64,000 nt of DNA from Tieghemostelium lacteum (Eukaryota; Evosea; Eumycetozoa; Dictyosteliales; Raperosteliaceae), in NCBI GenBank assembly GCA_001606155.1, contig LODT01000011.1, positions 637,018 through 701,017 on the forward strand, in the 5' to 3' direction. The position numbers and the translations under genes are program-made. The notes beneath the pieces were generated by a model, which ran no database searches, was not told where the DNA came from, and was given only the letters and a program-made list of their open reading frames with translations. This document shows, one piece after another, positions 45,101 through 55,177 of this stretch (positions are counted from its first letter, which is position 1; every line of letters starts with the position of its first letter).

Positions 45101-45466
45101 ATAGTCAATAGTCACAAATTGTGTTGCTGATTGTTGTGTAGTTACTGTAACTGTAATTGTACCACTGCCCAAGTTGGTTGTAGCAGTGATTCTGTACGTC
45201 TTTGTAGTACCTTGAGTAAAGGATACTACTCCACTTGGAATTCCTGATAATCCAGTACCTACAACTGTTGGTACATTTAATGTATCACCAGTATCAGGTT
45301 CCATTTTAATATAATAAGTTTTGGTACAGGTATTTGGTGTTGCATAAAAGTTATTGACATAGGAGAACTTTGTCAACTGTGTCAATGTTGGTGCTGCACA
45401 ATACACTGTTGAATAAATAAACAGTAATATTACAAATAAATTTAAATAAATACTTTGGATTTTCAT
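42179..45466 (-). CDS. Large IPT/TIG-domain surface protein, probably GPI-anchored
   Basis: The open frame continues to 45568, but the signal peptide starts at the internal Met encoded at 45466 (MKIQSIYLNLFVILLFIYST), so I chose that start; the product is then about 1095 aa. The ectodomain has repeated beta-sandwich segments. Near residue 960, TLLTYSGALANNGGTLTLYG followed by SRFGVI matches the IPT/TIG fold. Then comes a Thr/Ser/Asn/Gly-rich stalk and a hydrophobic end (LILLFITVIGCLILLF) without a basic tail, typical of a GPI anchor. Dictyostelids have many such IPT/TIG proteins (Tgr family and relatives) in cell-cell recognition. The specific role is unknown. Confidence 0.75.
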   Translation of the reverse strand: MKIQSIYLNLFVILLFIYSTVYCAAPTLTQLTKFSYVNNFYATPNTCTKTYYIKMEPDTGDTLNVPTVVGTGLSGIPSGVVSFTQGTTKTYRITATTNLGSGTITVTVTTQQSATQFVTIDYTCVAQPSPITIARSNLYYSGGNLPDSNSFDFEISNYPLGIKFLDTYCDTPFTCGVTRLIPDSRLYTVPYNLQSNFTSAPLKLTLVDYNSTETVLSTSSFLGSTYQLNSPAIANLQLYPNTASPTFQKPVLNAFYSVDTPASSKHFIKLSVQSSGAIIMNSPVPIGGSPTTSVQYLGQMFAKNPLYQLYGFNGATNSSTQIDSLSIVFPNRPAFGTPLCTTDAKFPQFGISNTNTRLYLIGLTSLIRTLNAPFPYGVSSGNGVSHTYSISTFASQNQKTSLSLVMYQYKDQSASCQFTFTPATADQTAPVLSNVEFTPLSGENAIITLSISDNLSGISQIILQFSDEVSSDTKQSVQVQLGDLVLGTYLDGTYQKVINYLGVVSMSVRVIDNANNVGNYFVSAYKNADLDPLIPQFPLYLQGYHTITKAADITQFSFKSTQVDVSNGNVENELYISFAGQDPTSTLIFQPYFYGGGSWNPSFYSTFSAGKFTIKFTVPARLFTGPIDYSIYIAPHNFTNSQIYNIVGASSQLRAISQNADQIGPLVSDIQVSSAQVTVTNDTVISFTVTIQDSLNGLSKGTIRITSDVDPVGYSYTITPSSGTGTKFQGAYKLDLPLTTNCISQTYQISYLSLYDTSGFHTETYDFNTNTGLDPLVKLATNPTIQTTCAMTPDTTGPVVQTFVVTPDISSVVIDVTGTQEDRTLTAVITASDNESGILITRPPSVYLGAVGFKNEEFPCTLTNNTVDLKTAEFTCTIVIPFGLGYTQGLALSYYGLFNNHFQITGKSMKDLNMAIATSTVKYAPTLLTYSGALANNGGTLTLYGSRFGVISTNTIVQIDKGTGFEDLSLTFDLFSQVVLVFDLPAISGTSFDIRVSVNTIATNKLTIPLTGGTSTTTNNPGTTDNTVDTGQTSSIPDGGSGTQTTNGNPTSSTSTTGAMDSTTQSNVISDSPITHQFNLILLFITVIGCLILLF

Positions 45467-45674
45467 AATTTTATAAATCCGAAATAATATTATAATTATT
45501 TGTTTTTTTGTTTTGAGAATTGGAGTGAATGATATAGATTTGATCAAAAAAATTTGAAAAAAACCCACCGAATGTTTTTCGCATTTTTATTTGAAAATTT
45601 TATGAGATCATTTAAATTTTATTTTGGTGTAGACGACAACCCCCCTTTTTAGATTTAGATTTATAAAATATCTA

Positions 45675-46568
45675 ATGAGGTCATTTCAAATACTTAGAGA
45701 TCAATTTCAAAAGTATATAGGAAAGAATGCAATTGATAGTCTGAGTAATGAAATTTTAAAGAATAAAGAAAAAGCAATGCCAATGGTATTGATATCAGGA
45801 AACCAATTTACAGGTAAATCTACAATGGCAAAGAACCTTTCTTCATATTACCAAGGAGGTGGTTTCTATTCTGTTGGTCAAATGTTTAGAGAATTGGCAC
45901 AGACATTAGGTATTAGTGTTGGTGAACAATCTAGATTATTGAGGATCATTCAAGAAGGTAAATTACATGAACAATCTGATGCATTAAAGAAACTACAAGG
46001 AAAGAGAGTGGATATTGAATTGGATTATCGTACTTGTCAATTGATATCAGGTCATAATTGGATACCTGAACAGAAATATATAGTTATAGAAGGTAGACAA
46101 CCTGCCATTATGGGTACTTTTGTAGAAGGTCTAGGTAAAAAAGATCTCTATAGAATCTATCTAAAATGCAGTGCCAAAGAACAAGCTTTAAGATTTATTC
46201 AGAGAGAAATTGGTGAATCTGAATTTAAAATTGCACAAGAACATCTTTCAAAATTGAAAAATGTTAATACTATAGATGGTAATAGTAATGAAGAAGAGAA
46301 TATTGGTAGTTTTTTAAATGAAATTTCAAAATTACCTCTAGAGAACATTAATGATATTGTATCAAAATTCATTGAAAATCAAAATAGAGATCAAGATGAT
46401 AGAAAGAGATATAATGATTTATATCATTTAGATTATGAAGATATGTCATATTATGACTTGATAATTGATACTAGTTCAGATAGTTCAACGGTAAACTTTC
46501 AAAAACTAATTAGGTGGTTGGAGGTGTATAATCAATTTCCCTCCACTTTTAAATTAAATAAAAAATGA
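45675..46568 (+). CDS. Cytidylate-kinase-like P-loop protein
   Basis: A 297-aa single-exon protein. The Walker A motif is LISGNQFTGKSTMA, followed by GGFYSVGQMFRELAQTLGIS, like the start of cytidylate kinases. YIVIEGRQPAIMGTF resembles the DGRDIG motif, and the Arg/Lys-rich helix EQALRFIQREIGE fits the lid region. It thus looks like a CMP-kinase family relative. Insertions, a C-terminal extension (NRDQDDRKRYNDLYHLDYED) and changes in the DGRDIG motif make the substrate uncertain. Other P-loop kinases remain possible. Confidence 0.6.
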   Translation: MRSFQILRDQFQKYIGKNAIDSLSNEILKNKEKAMPMVLISGNQFTGKSTMAKNLSSYYQGGGFYSVGQMFRELAQTLGISVGEQSRLLRIIQEGKLHEQSDALKKLQGKRVDIELDYRTCQLISGHNWIPEQKYIVIEGRQPAIMGTFVEGLGKKDLYRIYLKCSAKEQALRFIQREIGESEFKIAQEHLSKLKNVNTIDGNSNEEENIGSFLNEISKLPLENINDIVSKFIENQNRDQDDRKRYNDLYHLDYEDMSYYDLIIDTSSDSSTVNFQKLIRWLEVYNQFPSTFKLNKK

Positions 46569-46688
46569 CAACAGAATCCGCCCATTTTTGAAAAATTTCA
46601 ATTTTTTTTTGACATTGTTATTTGTATCGTTTACAGAACAAGTCTGCAAGTTTGATCTGAAACTGGAATATATATCTTCAAAACGACA

Positions 46689-48303
46689 ATGATTACAGAT
46701 GGTGATAACGAAAATATAAAAAGTAATGACTATCAAAATGTAATAACTGAGGATATAATTGAAGTATCAGAACCTTATGATATCTATTCAACAGATAAAC
46801 CATCTGTAGAAGTATTTGAAGAAAATAATAATTTAAATTCTACAACAACTACTACTACTACTACGACAACAACAACAACAACTGAAACCGATAATACAAA
46901 CACCAATATAAATAATAATAATATTAATAATAATATTAATAATGATAATAATAGTAGTGAAAGAAAAAGGTCACATCATAAAAGTGTACCAAAGAAAAAA
47001 CCAGAAAAGAAAGGTCCACCAACACTATTTGATTTTTATAATGCATTGGAAGATCAAATTGGAGTCAGTGGTAAACTTAAAATGTATCAAAAAGAGTTGT
47101 ATGAAAATGAAAAAGTAAAAGAACCTGATATTTTAGATAACTGTAGGGAGTTAATTTATAATCGTCGTAGAGAAAGAAAAGTACCAGATTTGTTTATAAA
47201 TATGATTACTCCAAAAAAGTTTACAAAACCAGTATCAACAGTTAAATCTCCAATTCTCACTAGATCCGGATCTAAGAATTCTTCACAAAGTGGAGATGAA
47301 GATAATGAACAGTCATCAGATCATAATAATATATTGAAAAAGTATCGATACAATCCCTATGGAATCAAACAAGAAATGATTCAACAAAAAAAAAACAATA
47401 GTAAAGAGAAAAAAAAGATTGATGTTGGTACTAAAGATACTCAAAATGAACCTCCAAAAAAACACGAGGTTTCTGATGAGAATAACGATGAGGATATGGA
47501 TATCAGTGACAGTGACAGTGATGAAGAAGAAACTCAACCAGAAGAAGAAGAAAAATCGGAAGAGTTTTATTCATTGGACTCTGATTCTAGTACTCTAGAA
47601 AAAGAAAATAGTCAAGTGGATGATATGTCTGTAAATCCAGAGATTAAAGTAAAATCCAAACATAAAGTTAAAGATAAAGAAAAGGAATGGAAAAAGCATA
47701 TAAGAAACTGTCATCACTATAATTGTCCAGTAATGATCACTCAAGGTAATGCCAGAAGACATGAACGCAATTTAAATATTCATCATCCTTGGAATCCATC
47801 TTGTAAAGGTTGTGTAGAAAATCAAAAATATTTTTTATCACAATACAAGAATGCTCAAACTAAACAAGATATATTTTTATTTGAAGCATTAAATCATAAA
47901 ATTAATATTAATAATAATAACAATAATAATGAAAATAATAATAATGTTTTGTCAAATGATATCGATTATTTACATAGTGATCAAATATCATCTGCAAACA
48001 AAAATACAATAGATATTAGTGACTCTGAGTCCAAGAATAATCCATCACCTATAGATATGGATGCTGAACCAAATTCTCCAGAACCAATTTTTGAATTTAA
48101 TTCACCAACACAATCTAATAATAGTAATAGTAATAGTAATAGTAATAGTAATAGTAATAGTAATAGTAATAGTAATAGTAATAGTAGTAGTAGTGAAAGT
48201 AGTAGCGAAAGTAGTAATAGTAGTAGAAGTAGTAATAGTAGTAGATCATCTGAAAGTCCTAAAATTCAAAATAATTATAATAATAATGTTATAAAGAGTG
48301 ATG

Positions 48304-48352
<49 letters not shown>

Positions 48353-49633
48353 GGAAGGTGTACATAGAGACTTAGATTCTTTTTAATTGTTTTTTTGGGT
48401 ATCTTAAGTTGGATTCATTTGGTAGTGTTCCAAATATTAATTTATTGAAACAGAATGAAATCTTAAAGGATATTGGTTCCATTCAATATAATGAACTATG
48501 TAGAGATCAATTTTCTCAGAGATACTCTGCTGGATCACTCCCAGTTTTAATTATAGGTTTACCTGAATCTTGGCAACAGTTTAAATCATCTTGGAACTTT
48601 CAAGTACTAGAGTACTATCTATCCAATGATTTATCTGTTTTTTATAGCGAAGATAATAATAATAATAATAATAATAATTTAATAATTTTAAAAGAAAGTA
48701 TAGGTCAAATGTCAGAATTTAGTAAATTTATTCAATCTAGTCAGTCATTAAAATACAGTTTAAAAATTAATTGGGTAATACCAAATAATTTTGAAAAACC
48801 AGCATTCTATAATACGGATAACTATTTCCATAATTTGGAAACATTACAATCCAAAGTTCCAACATCTAGTAATATTATTGATCCACAACAAGGTGACATG
48901 TGCCACAATTTACACAATTATATTTATATTGGTAATAGGGGTAATACAGTGACGCTTCATCGTATCTATTATGATATGACTGTTAGTAATCTTAGTGGTC
49001 TCATTAGAATAGTTTTATTTCCACCAAATTTCGTACATTCCTCTCAAAAACAATACTTTTTAGAACCACCCTCCCAAGAGAATCTGTCTTTTATCAATGA
49101 ACATAATGGTAGAATGGTTTATATATCACAACATGAGACTCTATTTATACCAATTGGTTATTCCTATCAATTAACAATTTTACAAAATCGTTTGTATTCT
49201 TTCTTCTACAAGCCCTATTATCATTTATATTTATAATATTAATAATAATAATTTTCATTTCTTAGATTCATTAATGGCATTCAATCAATATTTAAGCTAT
49301 CAAAATTTAAATTTGTACACAGATATATTTCAAAGTAATAAGAGAATGGTTTATGATTGTATGAAAATAATTTTGGATGATTTTGTAGAGAGAAGTAGTA
49401 GAGTTACTGAACAGAGAGAACAATTAAGATCTAGTTTAGTACCCATTTTGTCAAATAATCTCAATAATATAAATATGATTAGAAAGATGATTGATGAAGG
49501 TTACTCTCTAATATCAGTTTTTGAAAAAGTTCGAGATAACAATGCCTATTTTAAATCAAAATCCATTCAAGGTCGATTTCAAAATCTCAAAAATATTATT
49601 AAAGATTTATTAATTTATACAATAAATCTCTAA
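46689..49633 (+). CDS. JmjC-fold protein with N-terminal Asn-rich and Cys/His region, iron ligands changed (model incomplete)
   Basis: Segments 46689-48359, 48409-49236 and 49266-49633 appear to belong to one gene. The middle segment has no usable ATG, so it is joined through a 49-bp intron at 48360-48408. The N-terminal part has Thr and Asn repeats, and HIRNCHHYNCPV with HHPWNPSCKGC forms a possible zinc-binding cluster. The middle is a JmjC cupin: LPVLIIGLPESWQQFKSSW, then TLHRIYYDM, RIVLFPP and LFIPIGYSYQLTI. The HxD iron pair reads H-R-I and the distal His position reads Tyr, so it is probably inactive. The last segment (49266-49633) starts at a good acceptor, but the donor is unclear. 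A donor at 49190 keeps phase but removes the strand LYSFFYKP that fits the fold. A separate last gene is possible. Confidence 0.55.
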
Positions 49634-49692
49634 AAGAATAAATCTTATTTCAATGTGATTGGAAATTAAATAATATATTAGTTTTTTTTTGT

Positions 49693-50893
49693 TTATCCTC
49701 GATCTTTTATTAGTTGAATTTGACTTTGATTAATTAGAAGTGATTTTGAATTTTTAAATAATCTTGGTGATTTGTTTGATTTAAATAGTTGGAAGATATA
49801 GTCACGTACCTCTATTCTTCTTGGTACTGAAAAGAGAATTAATGCATTCCCCAGCCAAATACCAATGGTATTGTAGTAAAATATACCCTTCAGTGGGTAA
49901 TAGTAGAATGATATTACAGTTAGAGTGTCAGTTATTCCAAATACAGTACTACCAAGTACACCCAACCAAATCAATTGTCTAGATGCTGAATATCCTGGAT
50001 AACTTAATGGCAATGATCTCCACATTAATGTAGCCTCTATGAATGCATATATTACCACCAGAGACAATTCTGTTGAATTGAATGGATCATGATAATCTCC
50101 ACTACTACTCTCTTGACTACTGGCAATCACAGTAGTTATAATTGTCTGATTAGATGGTTTAATTATTATTGGTGCAATTTGTTTAGAAAACACCATCAAA
50201 AGTACCATTGTAGCAGCATAAGTGTAAAAAGGAATACTATGAAACAATCTAAGTTTCACTTTTTTCCCTACACCTATAATGAAAGCTATAACGTAGAACA
50301 ATCTAGAAAGTAGATAAAATATGATTGAAAATATATGAAATACCTGATCAAATAGTGCACCATTAGATGAATTACTCAGCGAGAATTCAAATGATATAAT
50401 TAGATCACCAATGATATTGAGAAACAGTGCTAATGCTACAAATAGTGAGAATTTTAATGTTTTGTGGTTATTTATCGCATAAAATGGTATAATGATGATA
50501 AGTGGTAACAAAACCAGAGGTCGTATGATTAAAAAATAGATAGTATATAATTTTTGACCTATCTAAAAACCTATAAAATAGGAAATATAGTGTTGAAAGT
50601 AATAAAAATACAAATACCAGCAGTATTACTAATAATCCTCTAAATTTGGTTAGAGGACGTGATATCTCTTTACTGTTATGGTCCATCGAGTTACTAGTGT
50701 TTTTCTTTTTCTTTAATATCGGTATGGATTCATTAAATGGTCCAATATCAGATACCAATATAATTTCACTTTGAAAACTTTCTCTTAAAGGTGGTGAACT
50801 ACTAATATCACCATCATTTATATTATCATTATTATTATTATTGTCTTCTGTATTATATATTGATGAAGATGATGATGAATGTAGATCATTCAT
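49693..50893 (-). CDS. TMEM86/YhhN-family membrane protein (two exons)
   Basis: Multi-pass membrane protein. The family includes lysoplasmalogenases, which hydrolyse the vinyl-ether bond of lysoplasmalogens in the ER. Exon 2 is 50562-49693. Exon 1 is 50893-50630 with donor GTAATA, or to 50618 with donor GTATTT. Splicing joins a disordered cytosolic N-terminus to IGQKLYTIYFLIIRPL, so the protein is about 377 aa. Family features include NIIGDLIISFEF (conserved Asp), HIFSIIFYLLSRLFYVIAF, VFGITDTLTVISFYY and IGIWLGNALILFSVPRR. The catalytic Asp positions are kept, so hydrolase activity is possible. The unspliced frame would continue into a hydrophobic run, which could mislead a predictor. Confidence 0.7.
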
Positions 50894-51201
50894 TATAATT
50901 GTCTATCATTTAACTTGTTTCAAACCTGGGTTGTGAATAATTAAAATTTTAAAAAAAAAAAAAAAAATCTTTCATATCAAAATGCAGCGAATCAACCTGG
51001 GTTTTCAAGTAAATTTTACTATTTTTAGGTTTTTGAGAGATTTTGCAGAAGTGGAAAGATTCTAATACTAGTAGTACCTAAATCAACTTGAAATTTAAAA
51101 AAAAATTCTGATCATGAACTTCTTTATTTTATTCAAAATTTTATTTATTTTTCAACGTTCAATTTATATTGGTTATGCATTATATTTAATCAAATGAAAT
51201 T
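50894..51201. other. Intergenic, nothing recognised
   Basis: About 310 bp between two minus-strand genes, A+T rich with an A run near 50950-50966. It serves as promoter of the TMEM86-like gene and 3' flank of the ankyrin-KH gene. Confidence 0.5.
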
Positions 51202-52182
51202 TCATTTATTTGTATCTTTAGGTTTTTGATTATTAGTATCATTCTGAACTTTTTTATTATTACTATTATTATTATTATTATTATCTTTTTTTGGTGGTTT
51301 TGGGGCCAAAATCTTTTCATTTATATATTTCATAACTTCAGTAATTGCTTCATTTGTACCTTGTATAGTAATATTAGTTTCCAATGAAGTGGAGGGTGGA
51401 ATTGTAATTTTAACATTATATTCTTGACGAAGATGGTTGATAGTTTTACCACCAGCACCAATAATCAATTTATGTTTATCCTTTGGTATCGAAGTGAGAT
51501 ATTGAAAATTTGGTTGAGCTGCCTCATCTGGAGACTCTTCCATTTGACTCTCATCATATTCTTCCTGTTCCGATCTATCCATAATGGAATAGAGTATTTT
51601 TTCCTTTGCATTTTCAACGTCACATAAACGTCCAGTAATTTTAATTCTATTGTCTTTTGATTTGATATCGGGTATCTGAATCATGGTATTGGTAGACTCT
51701 CTAATCTCTCTAAGATTAGCACCACCCTTTCCAACGATTCTTCCAACTTTAGACTTGTCAATAGATACATAGATACTAGTAGATTTGTCACCTTGTAGCA
51801 TTTCCTTGCATTTAGTATGAACTGATATCTGTTCTGGAATGAGACCGTGTTGATTCTTAATCAAAGGATCAGCACCATTAGTCATCAATAGCTTTATCAT
51901 ATTAATCTGAGTGACAAAATCCTTTATAGTTGCAGCCTTGTGAAGTGGTGTCGATTGGGATGAATTGTTTACAATATTGACTTTAGCTTTCAGTTTGGTC
52001 AGCAGATACTCCACAATATCTAATCTACCTTGATTAACACATCCATGTAAAATAGAATCTCCAAACTCATCTAATTGATCAATAACATTGTTTTCTGTTT
52101 CTAAATACTTTTTTGTGAGGTTTTTAAATTCTACTAAATTTCCTAATTCACCATGATATTTAATCAAAGATAATTCATCCAT
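51202..52182 (-). CDS. Ankyrin-repeat and double KH-domain RNA-binding protein
   Basis: A 326-aa single-exon protein. Two or three ankyrin repeats are visible in the first 125 residues (DSILHGCVNQGRLDIVEYLL, STPLHKAATIKDFVTQINMI, NGADPLIKNQHGLIP). Two KH domains follow: IYVSIDKSKVGRIVGKGGAN (GKGG loop) near 140-200 and KHKLIIGAGGKTINHLRQEY (GAGG loop) near 235-295. They bind single-stranded RNA through the GxxG loops. The tail is Asn/Lys-rich. Ankyrin plus KH is also the arrangement of ANKHD1/Mask proteins, but this one is much smaller. Role in RNA regulation is inferred; the target RNA is unknown. Confidence 0.87.
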   Translation of the reverse strand: MDELSLIKYHGELGNLVEFKNLTKKYLETENNVIDQLDEFGDSILHGCVNQGRLDIVEYLLTKLKAKVNIVNNSSQSTPLHKAATIKDFVTQINMIKLLMTNGADPLIKNQHGLIPEQISVHTKCKEMLQGDKSTSIYVSIDKSKVGRIVGKGGANLREIRESTNTMIQIPDIKSKDNRIKITGRLCDVENAKEKILYSIMDRSEQEEYDESQMEESPDEAAQPNFQYLTSIPKDKHKLIIGAGGKTINHLRQEYNVKITIPPSTSLETNITIQGTNEAITEVMKYINEKILAPKPPKKDNNNNNNSNNKKVQNDTNNQKPKDTNK

Positions 52183-52630
52183 TAAAACAATTAAAAATAA
52201 TAATAATAATAATAATAATTAAAGAAAAAAAATGATTTGAGAAATAAATAAACTTTTAAAAAAAATATTTATAGAGAATGGGGATTGAGTGATTGAGAAA
52301 GGCGGTAAAAGGAAAAAATCAAAAATAAAATTTTTTTTTTTTTTTTTCATTTATCGTTTTCAACAAATCATATCAAGAGTAGAGTCTACCCTCTCTTTTT
52401 TATAAAATTTTTTGAAATACTTTAAACACACCACTCACACCTATATATAACATATATATCACTGAACTGTTTTTTTTGATTATATTACAAGTAGTGACTT
52501 TTACCACCAAATAAATAGCCACACCAATATTTAATATATTTTTTTTTTATATATATTTGTAAATAATACCCCCAAAAACAAAACACAACACAGATTTCTT
52601 TTAAAAAAGTAGAGGAATAAAACAAGAAAA
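52183..52630. other. Divergent promoter region
   Basis: About 450 bp between the ankyrin-KH gene (minus) and RPB6 (plus). It starts with an AAT repeat tract at 52199-52219 and has a T run at 52331-52347. Both promoters must lie here. No ORF was seen. Confidence 0.5.
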
Positions 52631-53102
52631 ATGGCAGATGATGAAGGATATGGAGGTGATGACGGTGGTGGAGATGAATATGAGCCACAAGATGACTTTA
52701 TTGAAGAGGATGTTCAAGAAAACTATACAGAAATTGTAGAAAACTCAGGACCAGATTCTGGTGAAAAAGGTAAAATACCTAATCATCTAAGAAAAACTAC
52801 AAGATATATGACAAAATACGAAAGAGCAAGATTATTAGGAACAAGAGCTTTACAAATTTCAATGAATGCTCCTATTATGGTTGAATTAGAAGGTGAAACT
52901 GATCCATTACAAATTGCATGGAAAGAGTTAAGAGCAAAGAAAATACCTTTAATTATTAGAAGGTAAGAAAATATATAAATATATATTAAATATTAAACTC
53001 TTGAATATCCTAACTTTTAAAATATCATTTAATCTATATAGATTCTTACCAAATGGTTGTTATGAAGATTGGTCAGTTGATGAACTTACAATTGTTCAAT
53101 AA
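52631..53102 (+). CDS. rpb6: RNA polymerase I/II/III shared subunit RPB6 (two exons)
   Basis: Common subunit of all three nuclear RNA polymerases (POLR2F). Exon 1 (52631-52962, donor GTAAGA) and exon 2 (53042-53102) encode 130 aa. The N-terminus is acidic and Gly-rich ([14 protein letters not shown]). The core includes [40 protein letters not shown] and [19 protein letters not shown], ending DWSVDEL. All are RPB6 signatures, and the length is normal. The intron splits the arginine pair at IIRR. Confidence 0.95.
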
Positions 53103-53173
53103 AAAAATCAAAATCAAAAAAAAAAATATATAATATTATAATACAAAATAGGGGAATGGAATAATTTATAGGT

Positions 53174-53880
53174 TCATATATGAAATTTTAGAATTTTTAA
53201 AGAATTATTGGTGTGATTTAGTTGAAATTTAAAAGTAAATTGTTTGGAGATTTCAACAATTTTGTCAATTGGGAATTGATTATTTTCATTGACATTGTAG
53301 GTGATTAGAAAGTAACAGTGATGATTGATGAATTGATGACGTTGAAATTGTATCAATGAGGATACGGTTGAAAATAATTCTAAAAGATATTCAATAGAAC
53401 AGTAGAGAATAGGTTCAGTCATTATGATAATATCTATAGGTTGTGAGAGACTATTGAGAAACAATGGTAGATTTTCAACCCCCAATTTAAGTCTAAGTAA
53501 TTGACTAGATTGTGTAAAATCATTTAAAATGATATTTTCTTGAATATGGCTATCTAACAATGCTGAATCTGTACTGAATACCACTTGCTGTACATTTAAT
53601 TGACTTAGGCAATATAATCCTAAAATTCCACTACAACCACTATTCATATCCAATACTCTCTTTCCTTTTAAATCTTGACCACCCAAATACTCTCCTAAAT
53701 TCTTTAAATTCTCTAAATCACTTTGATCACCTGAATATTTTAATTTACTTGAAAGAAATTCTATATTTTCATATTTAAACCTTATTTAAACAATTTATGA
53801 GATTTAATTTCATTTTATATATTTAAATTTTGAACATACTCTAAATTTGAATTATAAAGATTACTTAGAGAAATTCTCAT
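53174..53880 (-). CDS. METTL18/methyltransferase-16-like protein (two exons, divergent)
   Basis: Exon 1 is 53880-53840 and exon 2 is 53780-53174. The 59-bp intron has GTATGT and an AAG acceptor, which alone keeps the phase. The product is 215 aa. The N-terminal LYNSNLEFKYENIEFLSSKL and LGEYLGGQDLKGKRVLDM match the entry of METTL18 and other methyltransferase-16 proteins. The SAM-binding motif I, usually DLGCGSG, reads DMNSGCSG, so cofactor binding may be weakened. Later strands (VVFSTDSALLDSHIQENI and IDIIIMTEPILYCSIEYLL) fit the Rossmann fold. The protein is shorter than METTL18. An active enzyme is uncertain. Confidence 0.68.
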
Positions 53881-54039
53881 TTTGAAATTTCCTAATTTTG
53901 TGAAAATTAAAGACTTTGATCCACAAGTAACTAAATTTTTAAACTTAAATTTTAACTTATAATTAAAAATTTTTTTTTTGAAACACATTTTAGTTTTATA
54001 ATCTTTCAGATATTTTTTTAAATATATTTATATTATATA

Positions 54040-55121
54040 ATGTTATATGACCCATTAGGTATAAATAATACAAGTGGTAATTCACTATCTAGTGGCGGGA
54101 ATAATAGTAAATTTTTAGATAAACTTGAAGTAGTTATTTCAGCAATAGTTAGAGGAATTGGACCTCTTTTTGTAGGATTTGCAGTAGTGTTAATAGGTTG
54201 TATAGCCTATGTTCATTTTACAGTTTTATTACCAACACTTAAAAACCGATACTATCAAGAATATGAATATACCGACTCTTCAACTATAGAATTCCTTAAT
54301 CTTCTTTTTCACTATACACTATCAACAGTACTTTTATTTAATATTGCATTTAACTATATTCAAACTATAATAACTCCACCTGGATCACCACCAAAAGACA
54401 ATGAATACTCTACACAAGAATTACAATATTTCAAATCCATAACCACTATAAAAAGATCCGAAACATGGAATAAATTCTGTGTAACTTGTAGATTACCAAA
54501 ATTAGAACGTGCACATCATTGTCAATTATGTCAATCTTGTGTATTAAGAATGGATCATCATTGCCGTATGTATATTAAAAAAAACACTACTACCTCTTTA
54601 TATTTACAATAACTAATTTGAATAAAAAAAAAAAACAAACTATTATAGCATGGGTAAATAATTGTGTTGGATTAAATAATCATAGATATTTTATATTATT
54701 TTTATCATATTTATGGATATCTTGTATATATGTTTGTTATTTATCATTTCCACATGTTTTTAGAACTAAATCATTTATACCATTTACAACATTAATGTCA
54801 TTTGTGTTGACATTAACTATATCAATTGCATTGGGTGGTTTATTATTTTGGCAATTGTATTTGATATTATCAAATCAAACTACAATTGAATTTCTTCACA
54901 ATAGAACTCAAATTAAAAGAGCAAAAGATAAAGGTGAAATTTATAAGAATCCTTATAACAGAGGTTTTAAAGGTAACTTTTATGAATTCTTTAGAACTAA
55001 TCATTGGTATTTATTTGCAATGCCAATATTATCCTCAAGAAATAATTTTATAAAGAAATTTGATATTACTGAAACTCCAATGTTAGTAAATAATAATAAT
55101 AATAATGATGATACAGTTTAA
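54040..55121 (+). CDS. DHHC-type palmitoyltransferase (two exons)
   Basis: S-acyltransferase that attaches fatty acid to Cys of membrane proteins. Exon 1 (54040-54565) ends inside the DHHC motif with donor GTATGT, and exon 2 (54649-55121) begins with the matching phase. The 332-aa product has four membrane segments (about residues 35-60, 90-112, 190-215 and 230-260). The Cys-rich domain reads CVTCRLPKLERAHHCQLCQS and [20 protein letters not shown], with complete zinc-binding Cys/His and DHHC. A TTxE-like motif (NQTTIEFL) follows the last membrane segment. It ends with a short Asn-rich tail. The substrate is unknown. Confidence 0.93.
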
Positions 55122-55177
55122 ATAAAAATATGTATTTTTAGAAATATATATATATTTTTATAAAAAAATGAAAGAAA

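Noticed and set aside
42179-45466. Possible bacterial origin of the surface protein
   Set aside because: Codon use, Thr/Asn stalk and GPI-like end fit the host genome; IPT/TIG proteins are common in dictyostelids.
45467-45568. Upstream extension of the IPT/TIG protein (extra 34 codons)
   Set aside because: It places a second hydrophobic stretch before a perfect signal peptide; the internal Met at 45466 is the better start.
48061-48294. Ile/Val repeat frame inside the JmjC gene
   Set aside because: Out-of-frame reading of the AGT/AAT repeat that encodes Ser/Asn in the real frame.
46689-48359. AAT/AGT triplet tracts as microsatellite elements
   Set aside because: They lie in frame and encode Asn/Ser runs, a genome-wide feature of dictyostelid proteins.
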